Counted from the stretch's first letter, positions 46,001 through 57,608 are shown. The stretch is 64,000 bases of DNA from Enoplolaimus lenunculus (GCA_030248215.1 JASANG010000536.1:1-64000), one strand, 5' to 3'. Numbers and translations are program-made. The notes: generated by a model not told the origin, from the letters alone.

Positions 46001-49000
46001 CTGCAGGTTCTAATAAACTTTTCATTGAATTTTCCATGAAAGTTTCATTCTGGATGGCATTTATGAGTACAGTATCCCTGCATATGATCATCTCCGTAAA
46101 CTGGTGTGTGTTTCACGTCCAACGTGTGTACCTTTCTATTACTGATTGCAGATATTCAGAGTTGTTTAAAAAATCCTTCATTCTCCAATAGAATGCAACC
46201 ATTTCGTTTATGCAAACTTAATATGCGGCAACAGTTTAAATGCAACCAGATTTACCGGTCTCTGGTGATAGAAAATGGCAAATTTTGTTGTTTAAACAAC
46301 GTTTCAACGAATTAGAATTCGTTCTGTTCTACTAAACTTGGACCCTGAACAGTAAATGATTGATGGTAAATTTGATGAAAGACGCGACAAAGACAGTAGT
46401 TTTAGCACAGGATTTGTGTAATTCACCAAGGGAAAGCAAACAAAATTAATCTGTTTAATTGATTATTTGATAGGCAAAGGTGAATAATGGATATTCATCT
46501 GACAGAAACCGTTTTGTTTTTACAAGGATTAAAGCAAATTTATTCCATAATTTTGTATTCCCGTCTCTGTATATTTCTATTTGCAGTTCGGTGTGTAATC
46601 TTTGTTCAAAACAACGCTTAATCTATTTTCGGATAACTGAAATCGCCAAATTACACCGCAATTAATGTGTTTAATGACAAATGAAATGATTTTTGTTTAC
46701 TCAGAATATTTTACAACGGAAACCGAACAAAATTTACCATATCACAGCAAATTAACCCTTTCTCACATAGGATAATTGATTATGAGCCACTCAACGCAAC
46801 ATATTTCCGTTAAATGATATATGGCACACAGGGTACACGTATACATTTTCTTAAATCACCACAAAAATGTGAAACCCCTCAGGCTCGAGTGTCAATCTTG
46901 TGCTGATAAGCGGTGATTTCAAACGCTTCCCACTCAATTCACTGGGGTTCGAATCCTGGCATAATTGTAGGTTTCAGCGCGACCAACATTTTTGTCCGCG
47001 CCTAAAGTTAAACCAGTATTTTAAAGGTTACAAGTGGAAATTTTGCGTTATAGTTTCAAACGAAAGTTTATTGGAATCAGCAAAATTTCAACCCAACTCC
47101 ATAAGCACCGGACAGCAACTGACCCAGGTAAAACAGACAATATCGTATGTTCTGCACCTTAAATCTTAATCTTTGTGCTGGTAAAATCAATTGGCCATCC
47201 TTTCGACAATTACAGGCCAATAACAACGTTTTTGAAAGACTTGAAAAATATTGCTTTAAAGAAGACAAATTCATGCTAAGACTCGCTGTAGGCACCAATC
47301 AGTTCTCCTTCTTGGGGTTCTTCAACCGTTGTGAAATGGGATGTAAACGAGAACTTCAGGGCCCTGGCTTGGGACTGCCGGTATTCTTAGCTGCAGCCTT
47401 ATTCGAATTTATTGACGCACCTTTTTTAAACGTTTATTCTATTGACATCTGGTTATTAAATGTAATTTATGCTCTGTGTCTTTGTGATTAATCCATTCAA
47501 GTCGCCTTTTGTGTGTATAAGAGATGGTTAGTTTCAAATGTTAACATCCATTTTGGACGCTTAAACTGCGGATTTAATATGTAAACATGCGTAAGTCAAT
47601 ACTCACTTAATCGCCCAATTTTCTGAGTCGGTGGTTTTGCAATGTTTGTTTACATCGAATTACAAAGCGGCAACACTTGACTGTTTGACTACGAATTCTC
47701 TTGTGTTAAAATTTATGTTTCCCAGTTTAAAATTACAATTCAACATCAAAAGGGGATCAACGGAGATTCTCCCCCCAACTTGGATCGGAATTGAGTTTTT
47801 TGCCCAGTTTTCATACAGAATCATTGAATTATCATCGTTTGATAATTCAATAAATTATTATTTCGGTTCCGATATTCTTCCATTTTCTCGAAATGCTTAT
47901 TTTACCAGCATCAAAAAACTAAACTGAGAGATTCTTAAAATACAAATGACAAATCGTTTACGAGAATCCTGGAAAAACTAAAATTGGACCACGAAATCGC
48001 AAGCGTCCTTGTTTTGACTGCCGATCGCTGACATATGTTTATATGTAAGAAGAGGATTTTGATCTCTTGAGCAAATAAATTAAAATCACACACAACTACA
48101 ATGCATTGAGCCGAACAAAGTGAGTTGAAAATGTCAAATATTTCTCATTCTCGCTGGGTCTGTCTCAAGCGATACAAGCGGCTCAGATTGCAGTTCAAGC
48201 GGTTTATTCTCATTCGACCAACAGTAAATTGGATAACTTTCCGTCGTTTCTATTTGCAGAGGGAATACTTCAAAGTTTTACCACAGAAAGACAAATTTTT
48301 AAACCTGTACAATCCAATTGTAGGTTGTTCAAAAACCTACAAAGGTTCTTTTTTTACTGGTGTCGGCAGAAATATCGACAACAGGTGTGTGCCCTGTCCC
48401 TTTTTATAGAAACCAATCGGACCAAGTCACAGTACTCGGCTCAAGCGGCTACACAACGCTTTCACAACAGCAGGGGAATATTCAAAGTCGACGAGTATTT
48501 TATTGTCAATTATGTTTTTTGATTTTCTCAGCTAAAACATAAGTACAACTGCATAAATTCGCTGTTATCAACCGGAAAAAAGGTCAAATAAACTTTTTAA
48601 GCTGGTTTTATTAACTGCCGTTGTGTTTTGTGTAAATCTGTTGCGTACAGTCAACGCTTCGAATACATTCACAACGACCGCGTTGAAGTAAACTTCTGAT
48701 TCCATTGACAAATGGACATCTTTGTTGAAAATAAATCGCCTGCGCTGGCGGCCACAATGGTTAAGAATATGGTTCTGCAGTTCATGTTAAATATAGGATC
48801 CTGCTTACTAAGGCCAATCATTTGCCTAAATCTAAAGCTAAGCCCAACCACAAACTAATCTTAAACCTAAGCAGAAGTTTCAGGAGCCAAAGTCTCCCAA
48901 CGTCTCTGTCTCAAGTGGACAGGCCCCATTGACCAACATCAGCCAAACTTTTGCAAGAAACGTAGAGACAATTGTAATGAAAGCCGTGACTCATGTTAAC

Positions 49001-50579
49001 AATAGCCCTTCTCTTGAAAATTGGATAACTTGAGGACTTGGAGACTTTAAGGCTTAGGCTGAGGTTTAATGACGACACTCCTATAATTAACATGAGCAGA
49101 TGAAGCAAAAAACTAATTGATAAGCGTCAGTTTTAGCGTCAAAAAGGCTTTTTGTGCTAAAAAATTTAAAAATTTTCTGAAATTAAAATCTATTTTGGTT
49201 TTCAGGTTTGGTTTAAAAATCGTCGCGCAAAACATCGGAAAAAACTACGAAACATTTCGTTTGATGACAACGACAGCGAAGAATTGAGTCCATTGGAAAA
49301 AGCGGCAAGAACTGCAAATGGTAAGCACCAGTCGAATTCCTGTAGTCAGCTCAATCTTCCAGGAGGTTTGGCTAAAAATCAGCACCGTTCATTCAACTCG
49401 CTCTACTCTCAGTTGTCGTGACCAGGCTTTGGTCTCAACTGGCGATTGAAACTGCGGTTTCGAGTTCAATGACGTTTTACGAAATCAGTTGTTAATTTCA
49501 ATCGAATTATTTCCTGACATGAACGCCTTTTTGTTCTCAGAACCAACAAATCCACTAAACGTTGAATGATTTTAATTTCAGAAATTGAACGAAAGAAGAA
49601 CGAAAGCCGCGGAAGCGAAGTGTTTAGTAAGTCTGCCGATAATTTTGTACGGGGCAAACTTCTTCTAGGGGGAGTGGCTGAACCCCCTGGTCCCATTTTA
49701 TCTACAGGACCGAAATGGAATATTTGTATTCAGATAGAAAAAGTTGGTGTCTTCAGCGTTGGATTTATCGTCGTTAAAAGTTAACTAATGCCCACTGTAA
49801 CTGACCATTGCTTGATTGTAAGAGGAACTTGGAGTTGTAGAAACGCATTCCGACAATCAGACTTTTAATGTTTTTGATGGCAATGGAATGCCTTTTACTT
49901 GGCTTATTTTACGTCCAGGAACAGGGCCGAAGTTACTTCGGCCGTAGGTTAAATATTTTGGTAGTGAGTGTCGACTCCGATGCAAAGTTGGCATTCGTAT
50001 TATTCACCAAAATCAATTATACTTTCAGCATGGACGCCTGGTGCATTCGGATTGCTCCCAGGCATTCATTCATCCGGAGTTTTCCCATCGATGTTGGCCC
50101 AAGGAGGACAACATTTACCGGCTCCGGCGTACGCTTCATCTCTTGTCTGCTCGTCTGAGCTCCGTTCTGGTCAAATACCAACGGATCAAATTCCACCACA
50201 GCTGATGCCACCAGCGTTGCCATCAATGCTGTTCACCCCTGGATACGATGATCCCCTGCTCCCTCATGTTTCTTTACGCCAAACTAAAAATGAGTTACCA
50301 TTTTCGCCTCCGGACTTATTCAAACGGCTATCGTTGCCAACCGCTAACCTCGCTGGATGTGAGCTACGTCGCGGCGAACCTGGTACAATTTCTGGTTTTA
50401 TCGGTCCAGCAGTGGTTTTCCCTGGACCCAAGGGCCAATCTGCCAGCCAAGCATTCAGTGAATTACCAGAACTGACACCGGATATTTCGGAGCGCACAAT
50501 CTCTGAAACAGACGAAATTATAAATTTCAAAGTCGGTTCGAAGAGTGGAAGAGACAACATTTTGACGATAAAAACGTAA
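43093..50579 (+). CDS. Paired-class Lys50 homeobox transcription factor, Dmbx-like
   Basis: Five coding exons: 43,093-44,023, 45,217-45,578, 49,206-49,320, 49,582-49,626 and 50,029-50,579. All introns are GT-AG and phases 1, 0, 1, 1 agree, giving 667 residues. The first 310 residues are N/Q/H-rich with a PQQ run. The homeodomain is at about residues 386-445: RRTRTAF at its start, [12 protein letters not shown] in the middle and [13 protein letters not shown] in helix 3, with Lys50 and Asn51. HYPDV, RERLA, LPEAR and RKK with Lys50 fit Dmbx better than Otx, Pitx or Gsc (comparison from memory). An intron splits codons 46/47, the classic paired-class position. The tail is P/S/L-rich. Expected role: DNA-binding regulator of neural patterning. 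ATG 43,093 follows a possible acceptor (ATCTTACAG, 43,087), so a 5' exon may exist. Confidence 0.88.
44024..45216 (+). other. Homeobox gene intron 1
   Basis: Donor A|GTGAGT at 44,024 and acceptor TTGGTTTTGCAG ending 45,216, phase 1. It carries a TTAGGC-core MITE at 44,279-44,580. Confidence 0.8.
44279..44580 (+). repeat. MITE, TTAGGC-core family, with internal insert
   Basis: The left end CCGTGTAAAGGTTAAGGGCGG and the right end GTTTCGCCCCTGTTCCATAC plus ATTGG pair as inverted repeats. The core AAGCTTTAGAC...CTAAGCTTAGGCTTATGC is present. About 150 extra bases between 44,383 and 44,530, absent from other copies, look like a later insertion. Confidence 0.7.
45579..49205 (+). other. Homeobox gene intron 2 (within homeodomain)
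   Basis: Donor CAG|GTCAGT and acceptor TTGGTTTTCAG, phase 0, between homeodomain residues 46 and 47. It is 3.6 kb long and contains a piggyBac-like end with tRNA-type box (46,756-46,967) and decayed TTAGGC-core fragments near 48,825-48,880 and 49,050. Several frames of 60-115 codons have no domain. Confidence 0.8.
46756..46967 (+). repeat. piggyBac-like MITE end with tRNA-like B box
   Basis: TTAA at 46,752-46,755 is followed by CCCTTTCTCACAT, matching the inverted ends of the complete copy at 53,869-54,113. GGTTCGAATCC at 46,946-46,956 is a perfect RNA polymerase III B box. The right terminus is not visible. Confidence 0.5.
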
Positions 50580-50658
50580 TGAAATCGGAGCAAAGTTGGT
50601 TTGGAATTTGCTCGGAACAGAACAGCCATTGTCACATGGAAAATATTCCGTTTCGCCT

Positions 50659-50664
50659 AATAAA
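50659..50664 (+). terminator. Polyadenylation signal of homeobox gene
   Basis: AATAAA lies 80 bases after the stop codon at 50,577-50,579, at a suitable place for the short transcript form. Confidence 0.55.
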
Positions 50665-50847
50665 CTTTACAGAGAATTAATTGTTTTTCCTGGACCGAAA
50701 TTAAGAAGGCAAATCTTTTATTCAATGGTGTAAACAAGTGAATCAATCTGAATGATTTGTTCAAGCTTCGAAAAGCGTTTTTTGCTAATTATGAAGTTAT
50801 AGGACCTCTGACCAACTGGTGATTGCTTCTACGCTCATTCAACGCAG

Positions 50848-50920
50848 GGGCTACAACCTCACACTCCCTTTGGACGATCTTAGACATCTGGCAGGCGCAA
50901 ACAAACCGGATCAGCCATGA
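50848..50920 (+). CDS. Alternative last exon of the homeobox gene, OAR-like tail
   Basis: Splicing from a GTAATG donor at 50,576 (just before the stop of the short form) to an acceptor after CATTCAACGCAG (ending 50,847) keeps the frame and gives a 690-residue form. It ends TGYNLTLPLDDLRHLAGANK then PDQP. The LDDLR-x2-A core resembles the OAR/paired-tail motif (I-x2-LR-x2-A) found at the C-terminus of Dmbx and many paired-like proteins, a regulatory tail. This explains an otherwise missing OAR. The match is short and the donor is not optimal. Confidence 0.45.
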
Positions 50921-52560
50921 GAATTCAATAGAATTTTGTTCTTTCGGCTCAATTCAGGTTAACTATCCTACCATTCAAGACGATTTGGAACTTCTCTGGC
51001 GTCGTTGACGAGGTCGTTTTTGCTGTTATATGTTGCGTCCCCACGAACATACAAATATTGGAGCGACAGGATCGCAGTATCCGTATTTTAACGATGACAT
51101 TTGACCCGGTTTCGAATCTAAACGCGTCACATCCGCTGTTGTAGCGATTTGATTTGTTTGTGCAATTGTCATTTGATTTTTCTGCATTCGTTTAATGAGT
51201 TTAGTTTTAGGATGTTTTTAGCTTAATCTTCTCTAAAAATACATCTCCGCTTTATTGATAAAATTTGGGGGCAGATAATAATCTGAGCCATCAGTCATGC
51301 CATGAGCATAAATGCTGTAATGTCAACGGCTGTGTTCTTAGAATTTTAAGCTACCAAATACATTGGTGCTGAACTAAAAACATCCTTATTTCGTCCCTAA
51401 AATGTGCAATATTTTTGTATTTTGTTCATAATAACAATCCATTGTAACATTGACGCAACTCCAGAGTTTGCAGTTAAAAATTGTCTCAGAATCTTTTCTG
51501 CTATGACGTAAATAATTGAAAAATTTTGTATTTCTAACTTCCAAAATCCATTGTTATAAGTCAGATCTTCCGATTACAACAAAGACAACCAGCTGTCACA
51601 ACCGAAACGCTTCAAACAAGCGACAGCGTTAAAGATGACCGTATTTTGCTGATAATTGAGGCCAACGCAACGAACATTTCCTTTAGATTCTGCTGTAAAA
51701 CAAGCCAAATCCTTTAAACACAAGAAACTTGTAAGTCGAATTATGAGGGTTGACACACGGTTGTCTGAACTCTTCAAACCTCTGGGGCCCGCCGAAATAA
51801 CGCCGTCTTATAAACAATGTATATCATGGATATCCCTGTATATAACAACACATTGTCGTATGTGATATTTGTCTATACATTGCGCAATTTGTCATTTTCA
51901 ACGTTGTTGCTTTGATACATGCCCTGATTCGCTTTCATAACGTAAAATCAGGCGTCGAAAGCCATCCGTAGTTCCTAAAACATGATGAATTCCTCAGAAA
52001 AGTTCAATCAACATTTCGTGATGTCTGGGTTCCTTCACATTGACGTTGTAAGAATTCATTTACACGCCACTGCTCTGTACGGCCCAATTTGTGGTTGAAA
52101 TACCGTAAATTTGTGGTTGAAATACCGTAAGAAATATTAGCCTTAAATTCTTGAAATGGCTGCATCAACTGCCGATGGGTGATTGCACACATTGAAATTC
52201 TTCGTACAAATGTTGTCTTTAATCGTAGTAGATATTTGTTTATGAATATAATTAAATTAATTGTTAGTCTAAACTCAAATACTTCAAAGGTAAAGAAATT
52301 TCCTGGGACCTGTTGGGTGTTCTTCAACAGAAAGTTTCTCCCCGCTTAGCGATTATGAGCCAGGGCTTAAGCCCAAACCAGAGAATAAACCTACGCAAGT
52401 GATAATGTATGAATGTAAACGTAGAAAAACTCTCGCATTCTATTAAATTAACAGTGAAGTCTGGGGAGACGCAAACAAAGTCCAAAACTGTTACTTTTGA
52501 CCAGATTGAAGTCTGAACCGAAATATCGGAATCGGGATTTTTGGGAGGATATTTTTAATT
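50921..52560. other. Downstream of homeobox gene, no gene seen
   Basis: AT-rich. A duplicated TTGTGGTTGAAATACCGTAA unit sits near 52,090-52,130. No coding exon is supported. It may hold the 3' untranslated region of the long transcript. Confidence 0.35.
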
Positions 52561-53190
52561 CAGTGGCGGATCCAGAAATTTCCGGCGGGGGGATGCAGAA
52601 GTGGAAACGTTAAGTTTTGGCACATGTTCGTACATATCTACGCATATAAAAACATCAAAAGTCACGCACACATGGGCCATGTCTACAACAGGTCCCTCCC
52701 GATTTGCTGAGTAGTATCCCAATTTCCCAAAATGTTAATTTCCCTGGGTATATATCCCAATATCCCAAAAGCTTAGCTATTCAGAAGTTTAGATTTTGAT
52801 TCAGGTTAGGATTAAAAGCTTGAGCCTACACTTTTGCTAAAGTTTAAGTGCAGGCTTAGGTTTGCGCATAGGCTAACGAGTCCATAGACAGACGGATGCA
52901 GGAGGGACAGTTCCTCTGTAGCCAAATTGCCACTTTTTCCCCCACACTTGAGAAACTCGCTCGCATTGCCAGAGCAGACAGGGGTGGAGGCTCCCCCAAA
53001 CGCATTTTAAAACTTGTCAAAGCTCATAGAAAATTATTGATACTGAGTTTCGGGGCGATGCCACTAAACAACTGTGAAATTTTTAGTTATCGGAACAGAA
53101 ATTTGTATTGTCAGTTTGATTTTAACCCTGAAAAATTACACTTGGCAGACGGTGGGGGGATGCATCCCTCCATTCCCCCTGGATCCGTTC
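52561..53190. mobile_element. Possible transposon, CGGATCCAG ends
   Basis: CAGTGGCGGATCCAGAAATT opens and CCCCCTGGATCCGTTCTTGG closes the segment, sharing an inverted CGGATCCAG. GGGGGGATGCA occurs beside both ends. A TTAGGC-core fragment is nested at about 52,797-52,880. A 110-codon frame (52,896-53,228) lacks a domain. Family unknown. Confidence 0.4.
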
Positions 53191-53317
53191 TTGGTTTAAT
53201 TTCACTTTATTCTTTTCAAACGAATTGAGATGAATGACAGCTTGTGTCTTGATATAACAGCGACGAACATAAAAATTGCTTTGTAACGGAATGCAGTCGC
53301 TGGCTCAGGAATCGAAA

Positions 53318-53443
53318 ACGGCCGGAACAGCAGTGTAAGCATATTCCTAAACCTTAGGCTAAGCAAAACATTTTATCCAATGCTTAAGCTTACTCTATTT
53401 AGCCCCGCGGGAAAACGTTCCGACCCTGTGCTATACATGGGCC
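53318..53443 (-). repeat. MITE, TTAGGC-core family
   Basis: GGCCGGAACAGCAGTGTAAG starts it, CCTTAGGCTAAGCAAAAC and AATGCTTAAGCTTACTCTAT follow, and it ends TGTGCTATACATGGGCC, in minus orientation. Confidence 0.7.
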
Positions 53444-53868
53444 CGGTCCCTTCTACTACCAACTCTTGGGATGCTTCATTTCAAGCATTGAAACACGTAA
53501 TCTTCCTATAAACTCATGGGCAACATTCATTTTCAAGTTTTCCAATATTTGGCACAGATCTCAAGTGTCGGTTTAGAAAATCGATGTTCAAATATTGACT
53601 TCGGACTGGTATATCGACATTTTACAATATCGGTGGTTCAACACTGCCACAAATTACACAGGTGTGATTCACAGTCCTATAATAAAACACAGTTACAATG
53701 TCAAACAATTAAGATGCTGTGGCCTGACTTAAATTACGTCTGTTTTATTAAACCAGGGTTGGACGCCGGAAAATATTAACATAAAAGAAAACTGTTTTTT
53801 CGTTTTATTTGAACAGTTGAAATAAAACGGAACAAATAGCGAATCTTATGTTTGTTATGTGTTATTAA

Positions 53869-54113
53869 CCCTTTCAGTCATAGAGTATACTATGAGCAAC
53901 TAAATACAATAATGTACAAGCAATACACACACTGTGAGCAGTGTTTAATATTTATAACATATATGCGCAGTGAAAAATCTCCACAAGACGTGAGAGCCTG
54001 CTCGGGCTCGAGCGTCAAGCTCCTAAAACGCCTCCCACCCGCAAGATTGGGGATCGAATCTTTCCTTGAAATTACATCTCATATGAAATTGAAAATATTC
54101 ATGTGAGAAAGGG
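53869..54113. mobile_element. piggyBac-like MITE with tRNA-like box
   Basis: TTAA flanks both sides (53,865-53,868 and 54,114-54,117). The ends are CCCTTTCAGTCAT and ATGTGAGAAAGGG, inverted repeats with a piggyBac-style CCCTTTC start. Inside, GGGGATCGAATC resembles a B box. Relatives begin at 46,756 and near 61,730. 245 bases, no coding capacity. Confidence 0.65.
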
Positions 54114-54212
54114 TTAAATGTTGATATATACGTAGTAAAATAGTCATATGATTCTTTTTTTTTGTCATTTTGGTACTTGGATCAGCATCCATTAACCTCT
54201 TTGTATTTGTTG

Positions 54213-54364
54213 ACTAATGTAAAGAAAAGGAGCGGAACAGTATTATAAGCATATTCCTAACCCTAAGCCTAAGCTTAAGCCAAGCAAAAAATCAGTCCAA
54301 AACTTAAGCTTAATCTTTTCTAATCCCACAGAAAAACGTTGCGCCTCTGATGTTTACATGGGCC
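54213..54364 (-). repeat. MITE, TTAGGC-core family, complete copy
   Basis: The left end ACTAATGTAAAGAAAAGGAG and the right end CTCTGATGTTTACATGGGCC pair inversely. The core is CCTAACCCTAAGCCTAAGC and then AACTTAAGCTTAATC. About 152 bases, one of the best-preserved copies. Confidence 0.75.
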
Positions 54365-56034
54365 AATTTGTCCAACAACGAGCACATGTCATTCAATTTA
54401 TTGGTTCGGTCGATTCAGCCGTTGCATAATAAAATCAACCCTGGTTTTAACTGATTAAAGACGCTTGAAGCAATGAATACTTCACCCATTCAGCCACCGC
54501 TAAACAGTTGACTTTGCTGTGTTAACAAATGCATCGTCAGTCGTTTTGTGCAATCTTCAAGCGTCAGTTTCTCGATGAATAAAATTAAAAATCCACCGTA
54601 AAATTAACGGAAAAAACTGTTTTTGCTCAAAAATTTGTGTTAAATTTTTGTCGCATTTATGACACTTAATTACGCAACGTCAACAGCCGATGTGAGCTGT
54701 GAATTGTTGGTTTAACTGTGTTTAACTGAGGGCTGCACTCAGGTGTGTTTGTCGCGGCCTTCAGAGTTCATTCCGAACTTTCCCCCGGGATAAATTCATT
54801 GACAATCGGAATCGTATGTAATTAAACTCGATCAGGGACACAAACTCCGAGCAGATAAGGAAATAAATTTCTTTCAGTAATGAATATTTTGTCCCAAGTA
54901 AACAGGAATTTGTTTGGCAGATTGGCCGTTTAAACATTTCTGTTACGTGTTTTCGAACTGTTCTGATTCGTCATTTGCTAATTCGGTTAAACACCGTAGA
55001 TTCTGTCTAATTGAAACTGGTCAAACACGAGACAATTTCTGCTGTAAAATATAAAAATGAGCATAGAAATCACTAAAAACTTCATATTTTGTTTATATTA
55101 CAGGTATTTCAGTAAGGCAGACGACACGTTTTTATGCGTTTTAACACGGGATGTCGTAGGTCGGTCACAAGCCAGTTCAACTTGCAGTTCTGCTTCATCG
55201 CATACTTGAAATAACTTTCAATGAAAATTTTATGACCCATCAAATACATTTCTCGAACCCATCACAGCCAAGCGGACGCAGAAACAATTCTCTTTCTACA
55301 AATTTACACGTTTTTTGGTAAATTTTCGCTCCTTTAGAAAGTTACGCTAATCTTTAAATCTTTGCATTCGCGTCGTAAAGTTTTGGCGAGTTGAAAAACC
55401 GTTTTAGCTCTTGCAATTGTGGGCTGTTCTGAACAACAATTGTCACACAATTAACACAATTTCAATCAAACGCTGGTTAAATATGAATCATTTGGGTTCA
55501 ACGGTGTTTTGTCTGTTTATTTACGCGTCCAGCAAATTATCCCAAGGTATTCAGAAACCGGTTTAAGCATCATTTTTAGAATGATTTTTGTAAGTGGAGC
55601 AACTCTAAAATGAATAGCCTGTGTAAGCAAAACGCTGTTAAGCAAACGCTTTTTAGCGTCTAAAAACAGTATTTTATTTTGTCAGCAAACTCTAAACGTT
55701 TGTTTCAAAACGCGAAAAATGTTTTGCATTTTTGGCAAGATTCTTGATGCTCATGCAGTGATATTTTGCTGTTTGGTAAATTGTATTAATCGAATTTCTA
55801 AAAGCCCATTCCGGCTGTGTCAACCTCCTTGACCGGCCTGAGATTCATACTTTTCAGATAAAACAGAAATTATTGATGCGGAAAAGCGTTCGCGAATATA
55901 CGTTCTATTTCTGGTTAAATACCTCAAATTACAAACTACGGTCTACCGTTTGTAAGTTCAATGTTCGAATAATGATTTGAACAACACAAATAAACAGCGA
56001 TTTTTACTTGGAAAATATATCCTGTGATATTTTA
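54365..56034. other. Intergenic, no gene seen
   Basis: AT-rich unique sequence. The last bases GTGATATTTTAG (ending 56,034) could be an acceptor for a non-coding first-exon junction of the next gene. Confidence 0.35.
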
Positions 56035-56067
56035 GTGGACTGTGGCGTCAGTTTCCGGTCTGCGCGA

Positions 56068-57046
56068 ATGAAACGTCAGATGGGGCCATCAAATAACATG
56101 TGGTCATCAATAGTTCCGTTAGAAACCGGAACCAACAGTCGCTCTCACTTCAATAATCCGCGACCTGTAACTCGAGACGATTTACTCAATTCGTTCAACC
56201 GATTCGCTCCTGACGTCCATTCATTCAATTTCAATGTCAAATTCCATGACGGAACTCGACGCAACGTTGGTGGATTTTTAGATTTTCCGCTTTACATCAA
56301 CAATCGAACGGTACGTGAAAAAGGGTGAAATATGCGGATGAAAGCGTCAGAATTTTGAACAGGAGTCGGTTACATTCGAAACCCAAACTACAAAACTCAC
56401 AAAGCGGATGTTTGACACCTAAAAACAGCCTTTCTGGCTACATTGTGGAAGCGTTGAGCAGTTTTTTAAAAAATTTTAGTTTCATCCGATGACGTCTATT
56501 ATTGTCTGTCGCTTAGCGTGAAACAGCGTCCTGTGACGTACGGCGACGGACGGTGCCACACGACAATTATGCCACAACGTCAAGAATTGTGCATGTGTAG
56601 CTAAGTACTTTAGAACAATGGACTGATATTTATTTTGCCTCTCCAAAGTATATGCCTACTATTCGGTTACAGTGATTTACAACGATGATATGTACTACAC
56701 ACAGTTGAAAATATGATTAGGCTCTTTTCAGGCATGGCTTCCATATCGATTGGACGGTTCACTTCGTTTTGGTCGAGACGATTTGCGAGTCAACTACGGC
56801 CACGCATTGAAAGGAGTCAACCCACTGAATCTTCCATTTAGAGAAGTTTATCCGTGTATTTTGGGACTGCGATGTACTCGAGATCCAAATTATATTGCAC
56901 CCACAGTTGTTCAAGGAACCAGTCCTGTGAGTCCTGGCGGCAACACATTTTCCACTCAAAGTTCAAAAGACGTTCTGCCTGGCAGTGGGGGCAGCAAAAG
57001 TAAAACGGCAGACAAAACGAAGGCAAAGGGTTTATCTTCCGGCTGA
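56068..57046 (+). CDS. Two-exon gene, unrecognised 185-residue protein
   Basis: Exon 1 runs 56,068-56,310, ending at ACG|GTACGT. Exon 2 runs 56,732-57,046 after GGCTCTTTTCAG. The junction is phase 0 and the stop is TGA. The first ATG of MKRQMGPSNNMW was chosen as start because an acceptor-like site lies just upstream. The protein is aromatic- and N/R/D-rich: RPVTRDDLLNSFNRFAPDVH, FLDFPLYINNRT|AWLPYRLDGSLR across the junction, then FGRDDLRVNYGHALKGVNPL and YPCILGLRCTRDPNYIAP. A low-complexity G/S/K tail follows. There is no signal peptide or membrane span. It looks like a conserved cytosolic or cytoskeletal protein, but I do not recognise the family. The residues around the splice junction read smoothly, supporting the model. 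Confidence 0.6.
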
Positions 57047-57311
57047 AATACCTTGAAAACTTGATTTAACTCATGGTTTGAAATGTGGGTAGAACCTATC
57101 ATTTATTAAGTAGTTAATTGGCAAGCTGATCACGGAAGGATTGTAATTGAGGACAATTGAGGCCACGGCCTCAGCTCCCAAAGCCTTTATGACCCCGTGT
57201 CAATTTAGATTTTGTTGTGAGTCTCACATCACTGACTGTACAAAATATTGTATTATATTCTGATATCAGCTGCTGTATATTTCACCACAGTTATGCTTAG
57301 GCTTAGGATAA

Positions 57312-57492
57312 GAGTCCGTATTCTCAAATGTGTGTAGCACCATATACCAATTCGTGATAGGTCTGGTAACTTTGAAAGCAGTGAATGCTGAGGCTCAACA
57401 TTTAGCACATTGCATTGGATTTACTCAACTTCTGTACATATTCTGAGATTACTAACTGGTGACAGGTGTTATATGCATTTGAAAATATGGGC
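57312..57492. mobile_element. MITE, GAGCCGTATTCTCAAATG family
   Basis: The left end GAGTCCGTATTCTCAAATG and the right end CATTTGAAAATATGGGCT are inverted repeats. This is an un-nested relative of 36,750-37,223. A TTAGGC-core scrap (GCTTAGGCTTAGGATAAG) abuts it on the left. Confidence 0.7.
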
Positions 57493-57544
57493 TTAGATAT
57501 AAGATTGCTTTGATGCTACTGTTTTGGCTGCAGGTTTGGATGGT

Positions 57545-57608
57545 AAAGATAACGGAAACGGAAATGGACACCGATTTTTACTGGAAACGGATATCCGGTT
57601 GCACCCTG
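57545..57608 (-). repeat. hAT-like end, CAGGGTGTAACC family
   Basis: On the minus strand CAGGGTGCAACCGGATATCC is followed by CAGTAAAAATCGGTGTCCAT, as at 32,948 and 63,846. Only one terminus is seen. Confidence 0.6.

Noticed and set aside
47147-47491. 114-codon plus frame in homeobox intron 2
   Set aside because: No domain and no matching exon borders; a chance frame in intronic sequence.
52896-53228. 110-codon plus frame
   Set aside because: It lies inside a probable transposon and has no domain or splice support.
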